A stretch of DNA of 6,346 bases from CAZNYN01 sp964577295 (lineage in GTDB: Bacteria > Synergistota > Synergistia > Synergistales > Synergistaceae). Below, in pieces: positions 1 through 5,182 of this stretch. The position numbers and the translations under genes were made by a program. Position 1 is the first letter of the stretch. The number at the start of each line of letters is the position of its first letter. Where the stretch lies: NCBI GenBank assembly GCA_964577295.1, contig CAZNYN010000071.1, forward strand, positions 1 through 6,346, in the 5' to 3' direction. The notes below the pieces were generated by a model. The model saw only the letters and a list, made by a program, of their open reading frames with translations, was not told the origin of the DNA and searched no databases.

Positions 1-92
1 TAGGAATAATACTCGGAATCAACCTCACCTTCAGCGGAATAAGCCTGATACTGCTGGGCAGAGGCTGTTCCGAAGAGTGCAAAAAACTGTAA
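1..92 (+). CDS. C-terminal end of an HdeD/DUF308-type membrane protein (partial)
   Basis: Reading frame 3 is open from the window edge to a TAA at 90-92 and gives 29 residues. They begin GIILGINLTFSGISLILLG and end in a short polar tail with two Cys and Lys-Lys-Leu. The Gly-rich membrane helix with the pattern G-(I/L)-x-L-G-I-x-L-x-F-x-G-I-S-L-I matches my memory of the last helix of HdeD/DUF308 proteins, small six-helix inner-membrane proteins linked to acid resistance in enterobacteria. Only this helix is visible, so the family call rests on one segment and the function in this organism is unknown. A strong hairpin starts 14 bases after the stop, which supports this being a genuine gene end. 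It converges with the surface-protein gene on the other strand. Confidence 0.6.
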   Translation, partial: GIILGINLTFSGISLILLGRGCSEECKKL

Positions 93-105
93 AATCACAA
101 AGCCT

Positions 106-148
106 TATAAGAAGAGAAGCCCTGAAAATAAGGGCTTCTCTTCTTATA
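106..148. terminator. Long perfect hairpin, probable bidirectional terminator
   Basis: Bases 106-123 pair perfectly with 131-148, an 18-bp stem around a 7-base loop (GAAAATA). The stem core is AAGAGAAGCCCT / AGGGCTTCTCTT. It lies 14 bases after the HdeD-like stop codon and is followed by a short T-rich stretch (TATATTCTC), so it should end that plus-strand transcript. The surface-protein gene converges from the right, and the hairpin could stop its transcript too, although the U-tract is poor in that direction. The inner arms match those of the hairpin at 2584-2615. Confidence 0.75.
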
Positions 149-302
149 TTCTCACAGTAAAAAACCACTCACGGCAAAAATTTCGAGACCTCCAAAACCG
201 CCATAATTTTTAGAACCGGACACAGAGGCTCAAACAGATAACAAAAAAATAAGATACCTCCTGACTTTGTCAGAAAATCCGCCAAAAACGAGGCATAACC
301 CC

Positions 303-371
303 AGCAAGATTTCGTATTTTAAACCAGCATCATTCGGCATTTTCAACCTGCATTATTTCATATTTTCAACC
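303..371. repeat. Three tandem 23-bp units
   Basis: Three head-to-tail units of exactly 23 bases lie at 303-325, 326-348 and 349-371. Each starts (A/T)GCA and ends ATTTT(C/A)AACC, with an AT-rich, more variable middle. The period is not a multiple of three and no start codon or RBS fits, so this is not coding repeat. There are no spacers, so it is not a CRISPR array. A related single unit with the same ATTTTCAACC end lies at 2413-2435. Role unknown; iterated protein-binding sites or a decaying repetitive element are both possible. Confidence 0.7.
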
Positions 372-413
372 CTCACGATTCTGACCTTCATAACTATTGG
401 CAGAACTAGAGTT
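361..413 (+). repeat. Dispersed direct repeat, copy A
   Basis: This 53-base block aligns without gaps to 2425-2477 with 44 identities, including a shared run TATTTTCAACCCTCAC and a shared TCATAACTATTG. It overlaps the last 11 bases of the 23-bp tandem units and ends 8 bases from the stop codon of the surface-protein gene. Its bases 395-408 (TATTGGCAGAACTA) also recur exactly at 2193-2206, on the 5' side of that gene. Confidence 0.75.
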
Positions 414-421
414 CACGTCTA

Positions 422-2038
422 TTACTTTTTCCTTTTCTTTGCCGCAAAAGGCAGAAGAGCCATAGCGAGGAGGGAGAGTGACGAGAGTCCCGTGCCGCAT
501 CCTCCGCTTCCGCTGTATGACTCTTTGACTGTGAGGGTAAAGTCCGCGCTTGAAATGTGCCCGCCGGTTCCGCCGTATGTCGCTTTGACTGTGACATTCC
601 TTGCGCCGTTTGTCCCGGCTCTTGCCGTAAGAGTTATTGTCTTCCCTTTTACCGAAACGTCCGCATAGGGATTATCTGCCGTAAGCACCGCGTTGTTTAT
701 TGGCTTGACTGTGACGTCAAAGCTGACGGACTGGCCGATTTCAAGGTCGGCTGAGGTTTTTGAGATCGCAAAGGTGTAGATTTCCTGTGTTTCGTTAAGC
801 GTATGCTGGTACACGCCGATGTCTGCATAGTTTGTTCGGCGCGGTCTGCCTAGCTGGTCTGTTGACGGGACTTTAATCCCATTGCTGTTGGTGCCGACAG
901 GCAGCCCTTCGCCGAGCGCTGAGCTGTCGCCGGAGATGATGTAGATGTAAACATCCTTTGAATTTGCCGTGGGTGTCATGTTTTTATCGACAGAGATGAG
1001 CCTTGGGTCTGTTCTGATAACATCTGATGATGTGTACGAACCTGTGCTTTCACCGACGACGCAGTTGCGAACGGTCGCTGTGCCGCTCATAACATAAATA
1101 TCATCATTGCCGCTGCCTGAGGTATTGCCCCAAAGGATCGTATTGGCAATGACAGGGCTGCTGTTTTCTTCGCTGTATAGACCGCCGCCCTTGGCTGAAC
1201 TGTTGCCGCTTATGGTGCAGTTTGTGACTGTCGGGTTGCCGCCGTTATAGTTGCATATGCCGCCGCCGCTTACATCTGCTGTGTTGCCGCTGATTGTGCA
1301 GTTTGTAACGGCAGGGTGGCTGCCGCCGAAGTTGTATATGCCGCCGCCTTCATCTGCCCTGTTGCTGCTTATGACGCATTTTGTGACTGCGGGGTGGCTG
1401 CTTGCGTTGTAAATTCCGCCGCCTACATCTGCCGTGTTGCCGCTAATTGTGCAATTGATAATTGTCGGGTTGGCATTGTTCGGGTTATAAAGGCCGCCGC
1501 CAAATCTGTTCCCGCCGCTAATTTGCGTGCCCGTACCTCCGGTAAATGTGAAGCCGTCAAGGATGGTGTCGTCAGTGGCAGCGCCATTCGTGCCGGTAAT
1601 GATGCTCATATTCGCAACTGATGCGTCGCGGCTCAAAATCGTGGCGCAGTCCGAGCTCATTGGATTTGCCATCATTTTCGTGATGTCGCGGCTGTTTGTC
1701 TTTGTATCCCAGCCGCCTGTCAGCTTCACTCCCTTTGGCAGTGTGAGTGTAGCTTTGCGTGTGTAAAGCCCCTTGGCTGCGCGCACCTCTCCTTTATCAG
1801 GATTGATTGAACACTCTGTCAAAGCATAATCCAAGCTTGCCGCAGGTAAAGCGCTTTCCCAACTGCTGCCGTCCTGAGTAGCAGCTCCGCCATTTACGGT
1901 TACGTAGTAAATTGTGCTTTCGGCGCGAGCTCCTGATATTAGAAACAGCGAAAGCATAACTGCCGCCAATGTTAAGATTACTCCGGAATAAAGATTTTTT
2001 TTGCTTTTTATGACTTTTTGTTTTGTTTCCCGGCTCAT
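422..2038 (-). CDS. Exported beta-helix surface protein with Synergist-CTERM-type tail
   Basis: This 538-residue protein has a signal peptide (hydrophobic core about 18-36, likely cleavage after ARA at 37-39). A GSSWESAL motif follows near 57-64, then a segment with a VKLTGGW motif (104-110). Right-handed beta-helix repeats span about 157-330, with recurring NCTISGN and GGGIYN motifs. The segment TDPRLISV...LGRPR...ADIGVYQ (343-411) is typical of choice-of-anchor Q / polymorphic outer-membrane-type proteins. An Ig-like beta domain (about 418-505) precedes the tail: Gly/Ser with Cys514, a hydrophobic stretch at 517-532, and KKRKK. That tail matches the Synergist-CTERM sorting signal, so the product is probably processed at the cell envelope. 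The start is supported by GGAGGGG five bases upstream of ATG. No catalytic residues stand out; an adhesin or surface-structure role is inference. The gene stands alone, facing the HdeD-like gene. Confidence 0.85.
   Translation of the reverse strand: MSRETKQKVIKSKKNLYSGVILTLAAVMLSLFLISGARAESTIYYVTVNGGAATQDGSSWESALPAASLDYALTECSINPDKGEVRAAKGLYTRKATLTLPKGVKLTGGWDTKTNSRDITKMMANPMSSDCATILSRDASVANMSIITGTNGAATDDTILDGFTFTGGTGTQISGGNRFGGGLYNPNNANPTIINCTISGNTADVGGGIYNASSHPAVTKCVISSNRADEGGGIYNFGGSHPAVTNCTISGNTADVSGGGICNYNGGNPTVTNCTISGNSSAKGGGLYSEENSSPVIANTILWGNTSGSGNDDIYVMSGTATVRNCVVGESTGSYTSSDVIRTDPRLISVDKNMTPTANSKDVYIYIISGDSSALGEGLPVGTNSNGIKVPSTDQLGRPRRTNYADIGVYQHTLNETQEIYTFAISKTSADLEIGQSVSFDVTVKPINNAVLTADNPYADVSVKGKTITLTARAGTNGARNVTVKATYGGTGGHISSADFTLTVKESYSGSGGCGTGLSSLSLLAMALLPFAAKKRKK
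1157..1468 (-). repeat. Coding tandem repeats of the beta-helix (25-27 codons each)
   Basis: Residues 191-294 are four consecutive units of 25, 26, 27 and 26 residues, each starting at a Pro (191, 216, 242, 269). The fifth unit, beginning at Pro295, is degenerate. The pattern is P-x-(V/I)-x-x-C-x-I-S-x-N followed by GGG(I/L)(Y/C). Each unit would form one coil of a beta-helix, and the regularly spaced Cys and Asn suggest internal ladders. The similar DNA of the units makes this region prone to copy-number change. Confidence 0.8.
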
Positions 2039-2043
2039 TAAGA

Positions 2044-2050
2044 CCCCTCC
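2044..2050 (-). promoter_or_regulatory. Ribosome binding site of the surface-protein gene
   Basis: On the minus strand GGAGGGG lies five bases before the ATG at 2038. It is near-consensus Shine-Dalgarno and settles the start ahead of the signal peptide. An overlapping out-of-frame open frame beginning at 2054 has no such site. Confidence 0.8.
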
Positions 2051-2100
2051 GCAAGTTTAAAGGTTAAATGCTGTGAACGTCATTATCGACAGAATGGACA

Positions 2101-2150
2101 TGGCCTTACTTATCCGATCACCTTTCGCTTAATGCGAGCCTATTTTTTTT
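2101..2150 (-). promoter_or_regulatory. Possible structured 5' leader of the surface-protein gene
   Basis: Read on the minus strand, the leader has a run of eight A, then GGCT, a TCGC-ATTAA-GCGA hairpin, about 19 purine-rich bases, and GGCC. GGCU can pair with GGCC (one G-U), enclosing the small hairpin. It lies 60-110 bases before the start codon, more leader than translation needs. I compared it from memory with the c-di-GMP, cobalamin, TPP, SAM, fluoride and preQ1 classes and it matches none. The fold was drawn by eye and is not conservation-tested. Confidence 0.3.
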
Positions 2151-2161
2151 GAACTATATAA

Positions 2162-2206
2162 ATATTTTATTCCCAGCGGTTTTCCTATGTCTTATTGGCA
2201 GAACTA
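2162..2206 (+). repeat. Degenerate dispersed repeat, copy C
   Basis: This block begins ATATTTT and ends TATTGGCAGAACTA, like copy A (360-408), but is four bases shorter and poorly conserved in the middle. The 14-base end is an exact match (2193-2206 and 395-408). It lies just upstream of the surface-protein gene and copy A lies just downstream, so the gene is bracketed in direct orientation. Confidence 0.4.
2164..2193 (-). promoter_or_regulatory. Weak promoter candidate for the surface-protein gene
   Basis: On the minus strand TAAAAT (2164-2169) could be a -10 box, with AAGACA (2188-2193) 18 bases upstream as a poor -35 (four of six matches to TTGACA). An alternative pair, TTGATA (2205-2210) and TAGGAA (2182-2187) with a 17-base spacer, has a better -35 but a worse -10. 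Neither is convincing. Transcription from here would give a leader of about 115-145 bases. Confidence 0.3.
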
Positions 2207-2280
2207 TCAAGCAATAATCAAACCATAAATATTATAACAATAAAATCCTAAAATTGGTATTTGAGTACAGATCAATGTTC

Positions 2281-2317
2281 TTGGTGTGGATTGTACGGTT
2301 CCGGCAATCAACACCAA
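2281..2317. repeat. Imperfect 13-bp inverted repeat
   Basis: TTGGTGT-G-GATTG (2281-2293) pairs with CAATC-A-ACACCAA (2305-2317): 12 pairs with one G-A mismatch around an 11-base loop. It is followed by A's, not T's, on the plus strand and by mixed sequence on the minus strand, so it is not an obvious terminator. It could be an operator, an RNA hairpin or part of a mobile-element end. No neighbouring gene explains it. Confidence 0.5.
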
Positions 2318-2424
2318 AAATCAGAAAACAAGGACATAAAAGATAGGTATTTTAGGGAATATTAAGACGAAAATTTAATGTTTGGGCGCATATCAAAATT
2401 TGCTTTTTCAAAACATAATCCGAA

Positions 2425-2477
2425 TATTTTCAACCCTCACAATTCTGAAACTCATAACTATTGATAGGGCTATAGTT
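2425..2477 (+). repeat. Dispersed direct repeat, copy B
   Basis: This is the partner of 361-413 (44 of 53 identical, no gaps, same orientation). It is preceded by a 23-bp unit (2413-2435) with the ATTTTCAACC end seen in the tandem units at 303-371. The two copies are about 2.06 kb apart with the surface-protein gene between them. Confidence 0.75.
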
Positions 2478-2580
2478 TATTTTTGGGTTATCCTTACAAA
2501 ATGGGGGGGCGGGTTTGGCTGGTCTGTTTGTACGCTATACGGCTTTTTTGAATGCCGCAGTCGGAGCCAAGGGGTAAAAT

Positions 2581-2626
2581 AGGAAGAGAAGCCTTCGCAA
2601 GATTAGGCTTCTCTTTTTATTTTTTG
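2581..2626. terminator. Strong intrinsic terminator
   Basis: Bases 2584-2594 pair perfectly with 2605-2615 (11 bp, extendable by G-U and A-U pairs to 2581/2618) around a 10-base loop, followed by TTTTTATTTTTT. The U-tract serves plus-strand transcription, yet no clear plus-strand gene precedes it. In the other direction it lies 53 bases after the xdhC stop codon and could end the fur-like/MPT-binding/xdhC transcript, with a weaker U-tract (CCTATTTT). Its arms share AAGAGAAGCC with the hairpin at 106-148. Confidence 0.75.
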
Positions 2627-2667
2627 ATTATGTTTGCAAAGATTAACTGTGCTTGAATTTGCCGTTT

Positions 2668-3611
2668 TTACTCGCAGCGCAGGGCTTTTATGTTTGCGCC
2701 TCTTCTTGCCGCTATTATCTCCGCCATTATGGAGACTGCTATTTCTTCCGGGGTCTCGGCTTTTATGGGAAGTCCTATCGGCTGATTTATTCTGTCCAAG
2801 TGAACCTGAGCCACTCCCTGAGAGAGCAGTGTCTTTCTTACCGCGGCTATCTTGCTGCGAGAGCCTATCATGCCGTAATATGCTCCGGGCTTTCCGTCAG
2901 TGGCTCTCACAACTTCGGAATCAAGTGAGTGCCCTCTTGTCATTATCACGACACAGCTTCTGTCATGGAGTGTTATCTTGTTAAACGNNNNNNNNNNNNN
3001 NNNNNNNNNNNNNNNNNNNNNNNNNNNNNNNNNNNNNNNNNNNNNNNNNNNNNNNNNNNNNNNNNNNNNNNNNNNNNNNNNNNNNNNCCTCTTGTCATTA
3101 TCACGACACAGCTTCTGTCATGGAGTGTTATCTTGTTAAACGCTTGACTCAGAGGACAGGCTATTGTTCTGGCACATGGGATGTTTTCCGAGTTTGCAAA
3201 CTCTTCTCTTTCATCCCACACTGTCACGCGGAAGCCCGTGAAGCTCCCGAGCTGAGCCACCGCCTTGCCGACATGTCCCGCTCCGAAGATTACAAGCTCA
3301 TCATCGCGCCCTATTACTTCCATGTATATTGCGGTTTTGCCTCCGCAGACCATGCCGTGAGCTTCGTTGAGCTCCTTGCGCCACACGGCTGAGCTTTCTC
3401 CTGTCGAAAGGAGCTTCACTGCCTCGCCTATGGCTTCGTATTCCACAAGCCCGCCGCCTATCGTGCCCGCGATGCTGCCGTCCGGCCTCACCCACATGGA
3501 TGCGCCGCGGCTTCTCGGAGTGGAGCCGCTCTCTTCCGTCACGGTGCAGAGTACGCCGAAATTGCCCTCTTGCACCTCTTCGTCCATTATTTTAAGAAGT
3601 TCTCTGTTCAT
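2668..3611 (-). CDS. xdhC: XdhC-family Mo-cofactor insertion protein, split by an assembly gap
   Basis: XdhC/CoxI proteins bind Mo-cofactor, promote its sulfuration and deliver it to xanthine-dehydrogenase-type enzymes in the cytoplasm. The N-terminal part shows SGSTPRSRGASMW (28-40), a TIGGGLVEYEA motif (50-60) and HGMVCGG (85-91, with the conserved Cys). The Rossmann part has VIFGAGHVGKAV (107-118), and the C-terminal part has MTRGHSLDSEV and YYGMIGSRSK. The frame is broken by 100 Ns (2988-3087) flanked by identical 55-base copies. Removing the Ns and one copy (155 bases) leaves 789 bases in frame: 262 residues plus stop, the family's usual size. The gene is therefore most likely intact. 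The start is supported by GGAGG seven bases before ATG. It follows the MPT-binding gene by 15 bases, so it is probably co-transcribed. No hydroxylase subunits are in the window. Confidence 0.93.
2933..2987 (+). repeat. 55-base contig-end overlap, left copy
   Basis: Identical base for base to 3088-3142 and abutting the N run exactly. It encodes XdhC residues around AFNKITLHDRSCVVIMTR. This is an assembly duplicate, not a genomic repeat. Confidence 0.95.
2988..3087. other. Assembly gap of exactly 100 Ns
   Basis: The run is a round 100 N, the conventional placeholder for unknown gap size. The flanking sequences overlap by 55 bases, so the true gap length is negative: no sequence is missing, and 155 bases of the scaffold are surplus. 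Confidence 0.95.
3088..3142 (+). repeat. 55-base contig-end overlap, right copy
   Basis: The exact copy of 2933-2987 on the other side of the N run. The match starts at the first base after the Ns and ends where the left copy ends. Collapsing the two restores the xdhC frame. Confidence 0.95.
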
Positions 3612-3626
3612 ATTTTTTCCTCCGCT

Positions 3627-4673
3627 CTACGAGCCTGCCGCAAAGGAGCAGCTTGGGTAGTGACATGTCGGGCAGTGTTCGCAGAGTCCCCCTACTCCCC
3701 ATCTTCTGACTAAGTCGCCTGGCTCTACTCCCGCAAAGATAAAGGGGAGAAGTTTATCAAGGGCCGTCCTTTCGTCAAAAGCCACACATGCGGGAGCTCC
3801 TATGACTGCGACATCCTCTCCGTCCACGGGAGATACGGCCCAGCCCAGCATCAGCATTGCCCCGGGGAGGGCGGGAGTGCCTTGGAAGGATATTCTGCGG
3901 CACACAGAGCGGATTGCTCCCGGCGTTTTGTCGTCCGCGTCGACACTCATTCCGCCTGTGCAGATTATCACTTTTGCGCCCTCGTTAAGAAATGCTTTTA
4001 CCGCCTCCGATATTTCTTCCACGGAGTCGCGCGAGTATCTCTGTCCGACCATAGTTCCGTTCAGGCGGCTCAATTTTTCGTCCAGCTTCGGTCTGAATGC
4101 GTCTTCCACTCTTTTGTCGAATATTTCCTTGCCTGTCGTTACGAGTCCGACTTTGAGGTTTTTAAAAGGAAGTATGGCGAAAGGCTTGCTGCCCTTTACG
4201 GCGGCTACGGCTCTTTCCACTCTGTAATCTTCAAGAACTAAAGGGCGAATGCGGAAGCCTGCTATTGTCTGTCCTTCAAGCACGGGCCTGTGAGGCGCAA
4301 GTGCGGACAAAACCCAGTCCGGGTCTTGGTTGACTCTGTTGACTGTCTCAGCCAGATACCATAGTATGCCGGACTTCTCGGCGACTAAGTTGCAGCGCCC
4401 CTCCTCCGGCCCTGTTATGCGCAGGTTTTCGCCGCATAGTACATCGGCCAGTGCCAGAGCTGCATCGTCCTCGTGGACATCTCCCGCAGATAGCTCCATT
4501 ACGGAAATATTCTCCCGTCCCATGTCTCTTAATGTGGGAAGATCCGCCTCTGTCACAACTTGACCTTTTTTAAACCTTGCGGATTTTTTGTGATTTTTCG
4601 CGTCTATCTGAGTGAGGTCGTGAGCAAGAGCTTTTCCCACTGCTTCTTCAAGCGGGATTGTCGTTATTTTCAT
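3627..4673 (-). CDS. Molybdopterin-binding protein (MoaB/MoeA-like domain) with C-terminal Cys cluster
   Basis: A 348-residue cytoplasmic protein. The second half is a MoaB/Mog-type molybdopterin-binding domain (about 173-315), with VGLVTTGKEIF (175-185), the CTGGMSVD glycine motif (238-245), DDKTPGAIR (247-255) and LPGAML (269-274). The first 170 residues form a MoeA-like N-terminal region, but the protein is shorter than MoeA (about 400). The tail carries C331, C334, C337 and C342 (CxxCxxCx4C), a likely metal or Fe-S site that ordinary MoeA and MogA lack. Related proteins in anaerobes lie beside xdhC and Mo-hydroxylase genes, so a role in handling or tailoring Mo-cofactor for those enzymes is likely; the exact reaction is unknown. 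The start follows GAGGGG seven bases upstream. It comes 32 bases after the Fur-like gene and 15 before xdhC. Confidence 0.88.
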   Translation of the reverse strand: MKITTIPLEEAVGKALAHDLTQIDAKNHKKSARFKKGQVVTEADLPTLRDMGRENISVMELSAGDVHEDDAALALADVLCGENLRITGPEEGRCNLVAEKSGILWYLAETVNRVNQDPDWVLSALAPHRPVLEGQTIAGFRIRPLVLEDYRVERAVAAVKGSKPFAILPFKNLKVGLVTTGKEIFDKRVEDAFRPKLDEKLSRLNGTMVGQRYSRDSVEEISEAVKAFLNEGAKVIICTGGMSVDADDKTPGAIRSVCRRISFQGTPALPGAMLMLGWAVSPVDGEDVAVIGAPACVAFDERTALDKLLPFIFAGVEPGDLVRRWGVGGLCEHCPTCHYPSCSFAAGS

Positions 4674-4705
4674 TGTTATTCCCCTCTGCCTAAGAATTAT
4701 TCAAA

Positions 4706-5122
4706 TCAATCTTTTTGCGGAGCGCATTCACTGCATGAGCCGTATATAACAAGCTGTTTTCCCTCGACAGTCATGCCTTCCGGGACTTCAACGCGCGGTA
4801 TTTTCTGGTCTGAGAGGCAGAACATTTTGCCGCACTGCAGGCAGAGAAAGTGGGGATGGCCTCCCGGGCAGCCTTCGTTATCCATGTCATGGGCGCAGAA
4901 ACGCCATGCTCCGTCAAGTCCCTGAACCTGATGCACTATGTTCGAACTTTGAAGCGTCTGGAGTGTTCTGTAGAGTGTTACCCTGTCTAAGGGCTCGTCA
5001 AGCATTGATAAAATCTCTGCGTGTGTAAGAGGAGAAGCGTTTTCTATCAAAAGCTCAAGGATTTTTTTACGCTGCTTTGTGGTGCGAAGACCAGCGGCGC
5101 TTAGAATTTTTTCTGTCTGCAC
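4706..5122 (-). CDS. Fur-family metalloregulator (Zur/PerR-like)
   Basis: A 138-residue DNA-binding repressor of the Fur superfamily. The N-terminal winged helix (about 5-72) contains TTKQRKKIL and the recognition-helix motif DRVTLYRTL (46-54). The metal part shows HPHFLCLQCGKMFCL (89-103, with H89, H91, C94, C97 and C102) and GSCSEC (128-133). The two CxxC pairs are the usual structural zinc site. HPHFxCxxCG differs from the HHDH motif of classical iron-sensing Fur and recalls Zur-like members, but the sensed metal cannot be fixed from sequence. The start is a GTG: an overlapping ATG two bases upstream is out of frame and soon stops, and GGGAG lies nine bases before the GTG. A consensus promoter with a palindrome precedes it, suggesting autoregulation. 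It is first in the probable unit with the MPT-binding gene and xdhC. Confidence 0.92.
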   Translation of the reverse strand: MQTEKILSAAGLRTTKQRKKILELLIENASPLTHAEILSMLDEPLDRVTLYRTLQTLQSSNIVHQVQGLDGAWRFCAHDMDNEGCPGGHPHFLCLQCGKMFCLSDQKIPRVEVPEGMTVEGKQLVIYGSCSECAPQKD

Positions 5123-5153
5123 ATCGACCAGCTCCCTTTATTGTCCTTGCCGT

Positions 5154-5182
5154 ATTATATGATAGATACAACACTGTTGCAA
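5154..5182 (-). promoter_or_regulatory. Sigma-70-type promoter of the fur-like/Mo-cofactor unit
   Basis: On the minus strand TTGCAA (5177-5182) and TATAAT (5154-5159) are separated by exactly 17 bases. The -10 is perfect and the -35 matches four of six positions. The start codon at 5122 is about 30 bases downstream, leaving a short leader with the GGGAG site. This is the best promoter in the window. Confidence 0.8.
5169..5179. promoter_or_regulatory. Candidate operator inside the fur-like promoter
   Basis: CAACA-C-TGTTG is a perfect 11-base palindrome that overlaps the -35 box and sits in the spacer, where a bound dimer would block RNA polymerase. Fur-family proteins often repress their own promoters at such palindromes. 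It does not match the Fur, Zur or PerR box consensus that I know, so assignment to this regulator is inference. Confidence 0.4.

Larger units (their letters stand above)
149..421. other. AT-rich intergenic spacer, no gene seen
   Basis: This spacer separates the convergent HdeD-like and surface-protein genes. I find no credible gene: the open frame from 267 runs out of the repeat DNA straight into the antisense of the surface-protein gene. The contents are a 5-bp hairpin CTGAC-TTT-GTCAG at 261-273, three 23-bp tandem units at 303-371, and a block at 361-413 that recurs at 2425-2477. The repeat block stops 8 bases short of the surface-gene stop codon. Confidence 0.7.
2039..2580. other. Long intergenic region upstream of the surface-protein gene
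   Basis: About 540 bases hold no gene I can support. From left to right they contain the RBS and structured leader of the surface-protein gene (to about 2150), a weak promoter candidate (2164-2193) beside a degenerate repeat copy (2162-2206), an AT-rich stretch (2207-2280), an imperfect palindrome (2281-2317), and another repeat copy with a 23-bp unit (2413-2477). A short plus-strand open stretch follows and ends just before a terminator. Its last 18 residues (GLFVRYTAFLNAAVGAKG, stop at 2575-2577) could be the worn 3' end of a lost gene, but I cannot assign it. Confidence 0.6.

Noticed and set aside
303..371. CRISPR array
   Set aside because: The 23-base units are directly adjacent with no unique spacers, and no cas genes are nearby.
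267..668. 133-residue plus-strand open frame
   Set aside because: It begins in repeat DNA and runs antisense through the end of the surface-protein gene. It has low-complexity composition, no RBS and no recognisable domain.
422..2038. Classical autotransporter or chlamydial Pmp
   Set aside because: The beta-helix repeats are similar, but there is no C-terminal outer-membrane beta-barrel; the protein ends in a short sorting tail.
2382..2582. 66-residue plus-strand open frame beside the terminator
   Set aside because: It crosses dispersed repeat B, whose other copy sits in a different context, and has no convincing RBS. Its end falls in the terminator stem. Treated as non-coding with a possible remnant in another frame.
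2668..3611. xdhC as a pseudogene or as two genes
   Set aside because: The break coincides exactly with the N gap and its duplicated 55-base flanks. Collapsing them restores a full-length family member.
5120..5124. ATG at 5122-5124 as the Fur-family start
   Set aside because: It is out of frame with the Fur-family sequence and reaches a stop within a few codons. The overlapping GTG is in frame.
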